From: Burkholderiales bacterium RIFOXYD12_FULL_59_19
GTDB taxonomy: Bacteria > Pseudomonadota > Gammaproteobacteria > Burkholderiales > Burkholderiaceae_C
NCBI GenBank assembly: GCA_001771065.1
Contig: MESQ01000055.1
Coordinates: 62,001 to 126,000, forward strand
Length of the DNA: 64,000 nucleotides
Direction: 5' to 3'
Under the pieces are notes generated by a model. It was given only the letters and a program-made list of their open reading frames with translations, made no database searches and was not told the DNA's origin. The translations under genes and the position numbers were made by a program. This document shows, one piece after another, positions 61,672 to 64,000 of this stretch. How positions within the stretch are numbered: position 1 is the first letter of the stretch; each line of letters begins with the position of its first letter.

Positions 61672-63276
61672 TTATTTGATGACCGGCGGAGTCTCAAAGG
61701 TGTGGTACGGCGCTGGCGAAGGCACGGTCCACTCCAGACCTTCAGCACCTTCCCACGCTTTGTCACCGGCTTTGTCACCGCCCTTGATGGTTTTGTACAC
61801 GTTATAAACAAAGATCAAGTGGGCGGCACCCAAAATGAACGCGCCAATGCTGGAGAGCATGTTCCACTCGGTAAACATCAGTGGATAGTCAGGAATGCGG
61901 CGCGGCATACCGGCAAGACCGACAAAAAACTGCGGGATGAAGGTGAGGTTGAAGCCAACGATGGTGACCCAGAAGTGCCACTTACCCAGCGTTTCATTGA
62001 GCATGTGGCCGGTCCACTTGGGCAACCAGTAGTACACCGCAGCCATCGCACCCATCACGGCCGTGGGATAGAACGCGTAGTGGAAGTGCGCCACCATGAA
62101 ATATGCGTTGTGGTACTGCGGATCGGCTGCCGCATCCGACAACGCCAGCCCGGTGACACCACCCCAGCCAAACAAAACAAGAGAACCCAAGGCAAACAGC
62201 ATCGGGGTTTCAAAACTCATAGCGCCCTTCCAGATGGTGGCAATCCAGCAGAAGAACAGCACCGCCAGCGGGAATGAAATCGCCATGGTGATGTACATGA
62301 AGTAGATCTGACTGCCCAGCGACATGCCGCTGGTGAACATGTGGTGCGCCCACACGATCAAGCCCAAACCGGCAATCGCCCAGAAGGAATACACCTGCGC
62401 CTTGTAGCCATAAATAGGTTTACGGGCAAAAGCAGAAAACACGTGGGGCAAGGCGCCGGCAATCGGCAACAGCAGCACATACACCTCAGGGTGGCCCATG
62501 AACCAGAAAATGTGTTGCCACAACACCGGGTCACCACCACCGGCGGCGTTGAAGAAGTGCGTATCGAAGTGACGATCCATCAGCACCATGGTCACACCAC
62601 CGGCAAACACCGGCATGATCGTTATAAGCAACACCGCTGTCATCAGGAAGCCATGGGCAAACAGCGGCATTTTCATCAGCGTCATGCCAGGCGCACGCAT
62701 GTTAAGAATCGTCACAATAACGTTGATGGAGCCCAAGATGGATGACACCCCCAGCATGTGCACAGCAAAAATGGCAAAGTCCATGCCCCAACCACTTTGG
62801 ATTGACAAGGGTGCGTACAGTGTCCAGCCGGTATCTACAGCGCCCGGGCCAATGCCCATCAAGCCCAGAAAGAAGGGCAGTGTCAGCATGATGGCCGCGG
62901 GCGGCAAAATCCAGAAACCCCAGTTATTCAGACGCGGCAATGCCATGTCAGGCGCGCCAATCATCATCGGCAGCATGTAATTGGCCAGACCGGTGGCAAC
63001 CGGCATGGCAAAGCCAAAAACCATGACCAAACCATGTAAGGTGATCAACTGGTTGAACAGCTCAGGCTGAACAAACTGCAGACCCGGCTGAAACAACTCC
63101 AGACGCACCGTCAAAATCATCGCCCCGCCCACAAACAGCATGATGAAACCGAAGATCAGGTACATGATCCCGATGTCTTTGTGGTTGGTGGTTTCCAACC
63201 AGCGAACCCATCCGCCTTTGTAATGCCCATCGTGGGAATCACTGACCGGCAAGCCATGCGCCATATCGTGTGCCAT
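61672..63276 (-). CDS. ctaD: Cytochrome c oxidase subunit I (aa3 type)
   Basis: A 534-residue twelve-helix catalytic subunit. It carries FNQLITLHGLVMVFGFAMPV (haem a ligand), WFMGHPEVYVLLLPIAG with the His-Tyr cross-link pair, VWAHHMFTSGMS with CuB histidines and the K-channel region. Haem a3 and CuB lie here. ATG 63276 follows an AAAGGAG site; a TTG two codons earlier is rejected. It is followed by the small gene and ctaG, both assembly factors. Confidence 0.97.
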   Translation of the reverse strand: MAHDMAHGLPVSDSHDGHYKGGWVRWLETTNHKDIGIMYLIFGFIMLFVGGAMILTVRLELFQPGLQFVQPELFNQLITLHGLVMVFGFAMPVATGLANYMLPMMIGAPDMALPRLNNWGFWILPPAAIMLTLPFFLGLMGIGPGAVDTGWTLYAPLSIQSGWGMDFAIFAVHMLGVSSILGSINVIVTILNMRAPGMTLMKMPLFAHGFLMTAVLLITIMPVFAGGVTMVLMDRHFDTHFFNAAGGGDPVLWQHIFWFMGHPEVYVLLLPIAGALPHVFSAFARKPIYGYKAQVYSFWAIAGLGLIVWAHHMFTSGMSLGSQIYFMYITMAISFPLAVLFFCWIATIWKGAMSFETPMLFALGSLVLFGWGGVTGLALSDAAADPQYHNAYFMVAHFHYAFYPTAVMGAMAAVYYWLPKWTGHMLNETLGKWHFWVTIVGFNLTFIPQFFVGLAGMPRRIPDYPLMFTEWNMLSSIGAFILGAAHLIFVYNVYKTIKGGDKAGDKAWEGAEGLEWTVPSPAPYHTFETPPVIK

Positions 63277-63316
63277 TACCAACTCCTTTTACTGAATTTT
63301 TGAAAATCTTGACTGA

Positions 63317-64000
63317 TCACTGTGCCTTGGCAAGCACGGCCTGGGCTGCTGGCTCTGTCGCCGCTGTGGGCGCTGGTGCAAGCGCCACGGGTTTCTTGCT
63401 GGCCAGCCACTTGGCAAATTCTTCCTGGCTGACCACATTAACCACCACCGGCATGAAACCGTGTTCCTTGCCACACAACTCGGAGCACTGACCGCGGTAG
63501 GTACCAGTTTTCTCAACCGTCGCCCAAAATTCACGCAAGAAGCCAGGCACGGCGTCGCGCTTGACACCAAAAGCAGGCACCCACCAACTGTGAATCACAT
63601 CGTTGGAGGTGGTGATGAAACGAATTTTTTTACCGACAGGCAACACCAGCGGGTTATCCACTTCGAGCAGATAATGCTCGCCCTTGGCGGCTCCGCTGTC
63701 GATCTGGTTGCGCGGCGTAATCAGGCGGCTGGTGTAGCTGACGCCTTCCGCCGGGAAATCGTATTGCCACAGCCACTGGCTACCCGTCACCTTAACCACC
63801 AGTTCGGCATCGGTCTTGGTGTCTTCGTACAACACCACGGCGTGATAGGCCGGAATACCGAACACCACATAGTCAATAAAAAACAGCAGGGCAAACGGCG
63901 ACAACACCCAGAGCCACTGCTTGCGACTGGTAGGTCCGGTGAATTTTCCAGCCTGGTAACCCGCAGATTTACTGTGCGTGCGGAAAGAATAAATCAGCAA
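63317..64000 (-). CDS. ctaC: Cytochrome c oxidase subunit II (5' end outside window)
   Basis: At least 227 residues; the N-terminal part lies beyond the window. It contains a second membrane helix (WVLSPFALLFFIDYVVFG), the aromatic stretch SQWLWQYDFP and the cupredoxin CuA domain. CuA ligands are visible as H in DVIHSWWVP and the CSELCGKEHGFM block. An alanine/proline tail ends the protein. SCO at 55539-56150 is its likely copper donor. Confidence 0.95.
   Translation of the reverse strand: MLIYSFRTHSKSAGYQAGKFTGPTSRKQWLWVLSPFALLFFIDYVVFGIPAYHAVVLYEDTKTDAELVVKVTGSQWLWQYDFPAEGVSYTSRLITPRNQIDSGAAKGEHYLLEVDNPLVLPVGKKIRFITTSNDVIHSWWVPAFGVKRDAVPGFLREFWATVEKTGTYRGQCSELCGKEHGFMPVVVNVVSQEEFAKWLASKKPVALAPAPTAATEPAAQAVLAKAQ

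Overview
The window is a 64 kb piece of a Betaproteobacterial chromosome, most like the Comamonadaceae (Rhodoferax/Polaromonas/Acidovorax group). The evidence is the gene set and order: hemE next to priA, an aa3 cytochrome oxidase cluster with CtaG, SURF1, CtaA, CtaB and SCO, rpoH behind a CIRCE element, a FimV-like protein, DUF3567, PhaM and phasin, and a Bug/TctC solute receptor. The species call is inference. I saw no rRNA, tRNA, prophage, insertion sequence or CRISPR array. Coding density is high and most genes sit in short operons with ATGA or TGATG overlaps.

Layout. 22-14244 (all minus strand) is one unbroken run holding two complete dipeptide-type ABC importers, a cytoplasmic gamma-glutamyltransferase homologue and an acetamidase/formamidase homologue, headed by a GntR/FCD regulator. 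It looks like a pathway for importing and opening gamma-glutamyl or amide compounds. 14245-19970 carries a J-domain protein, a DUF4143 ATPase with an inverted repeat at its start codon, a FIST sensor protein, PhaM and a Crp/Fnr regulator. 20099-24152 is a copper island: a TonB-dependent receptor of the OprC/NosA copper type, PCu(A)C and two DUF2946 proteins, with a compact cluster of REP-like palindromes inside it. 24247-31654 is metabolic and transport housekeeping: VOC, MarC, DUF3108, LysE, racemase, EamA, aminotransferase, phosphatase. 31662-38036 has a GGDEF/EAL sensor, a phasin with two matching palindromes upstream, and an EamA/creatininase/zinc-ribbon operon.

38094-42943 is the most distinctive region: a DsbD-family thiol reductase followed by a haem cluster (diheme cytochrome, SHP-type monoheme protein, second diheme cytochrome, and a cytochrome b561 fused to a third diheme domain). 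Phased CTTAA repeats precede the haem cluster. hemE and priA follow, with DnaA-box sequences between them. 46657-55395 holds an RquA-like methyltransferase, an AEC transporter, a class II amidotransferase, FimV, rpoH under a perfect CIRCE, a Bug receptor, a Kef-type antiporter and an HPF-like protein.

55539-64000 (nearly all minus strand) is the cytochrome c oxidase biogenesis block, from CtaC (cut by the window end) to SCO. It includes a 48-residue membrane protein between ctaD and ctaG and a second SCO-like CxxxC protein.

The genes suggest a respiratory, polyhydroxybutyrate-storing bacterium that invests in copper acquisition and c-type cytochromes. Functions are assigned from family recognition by eye; no database search was run.
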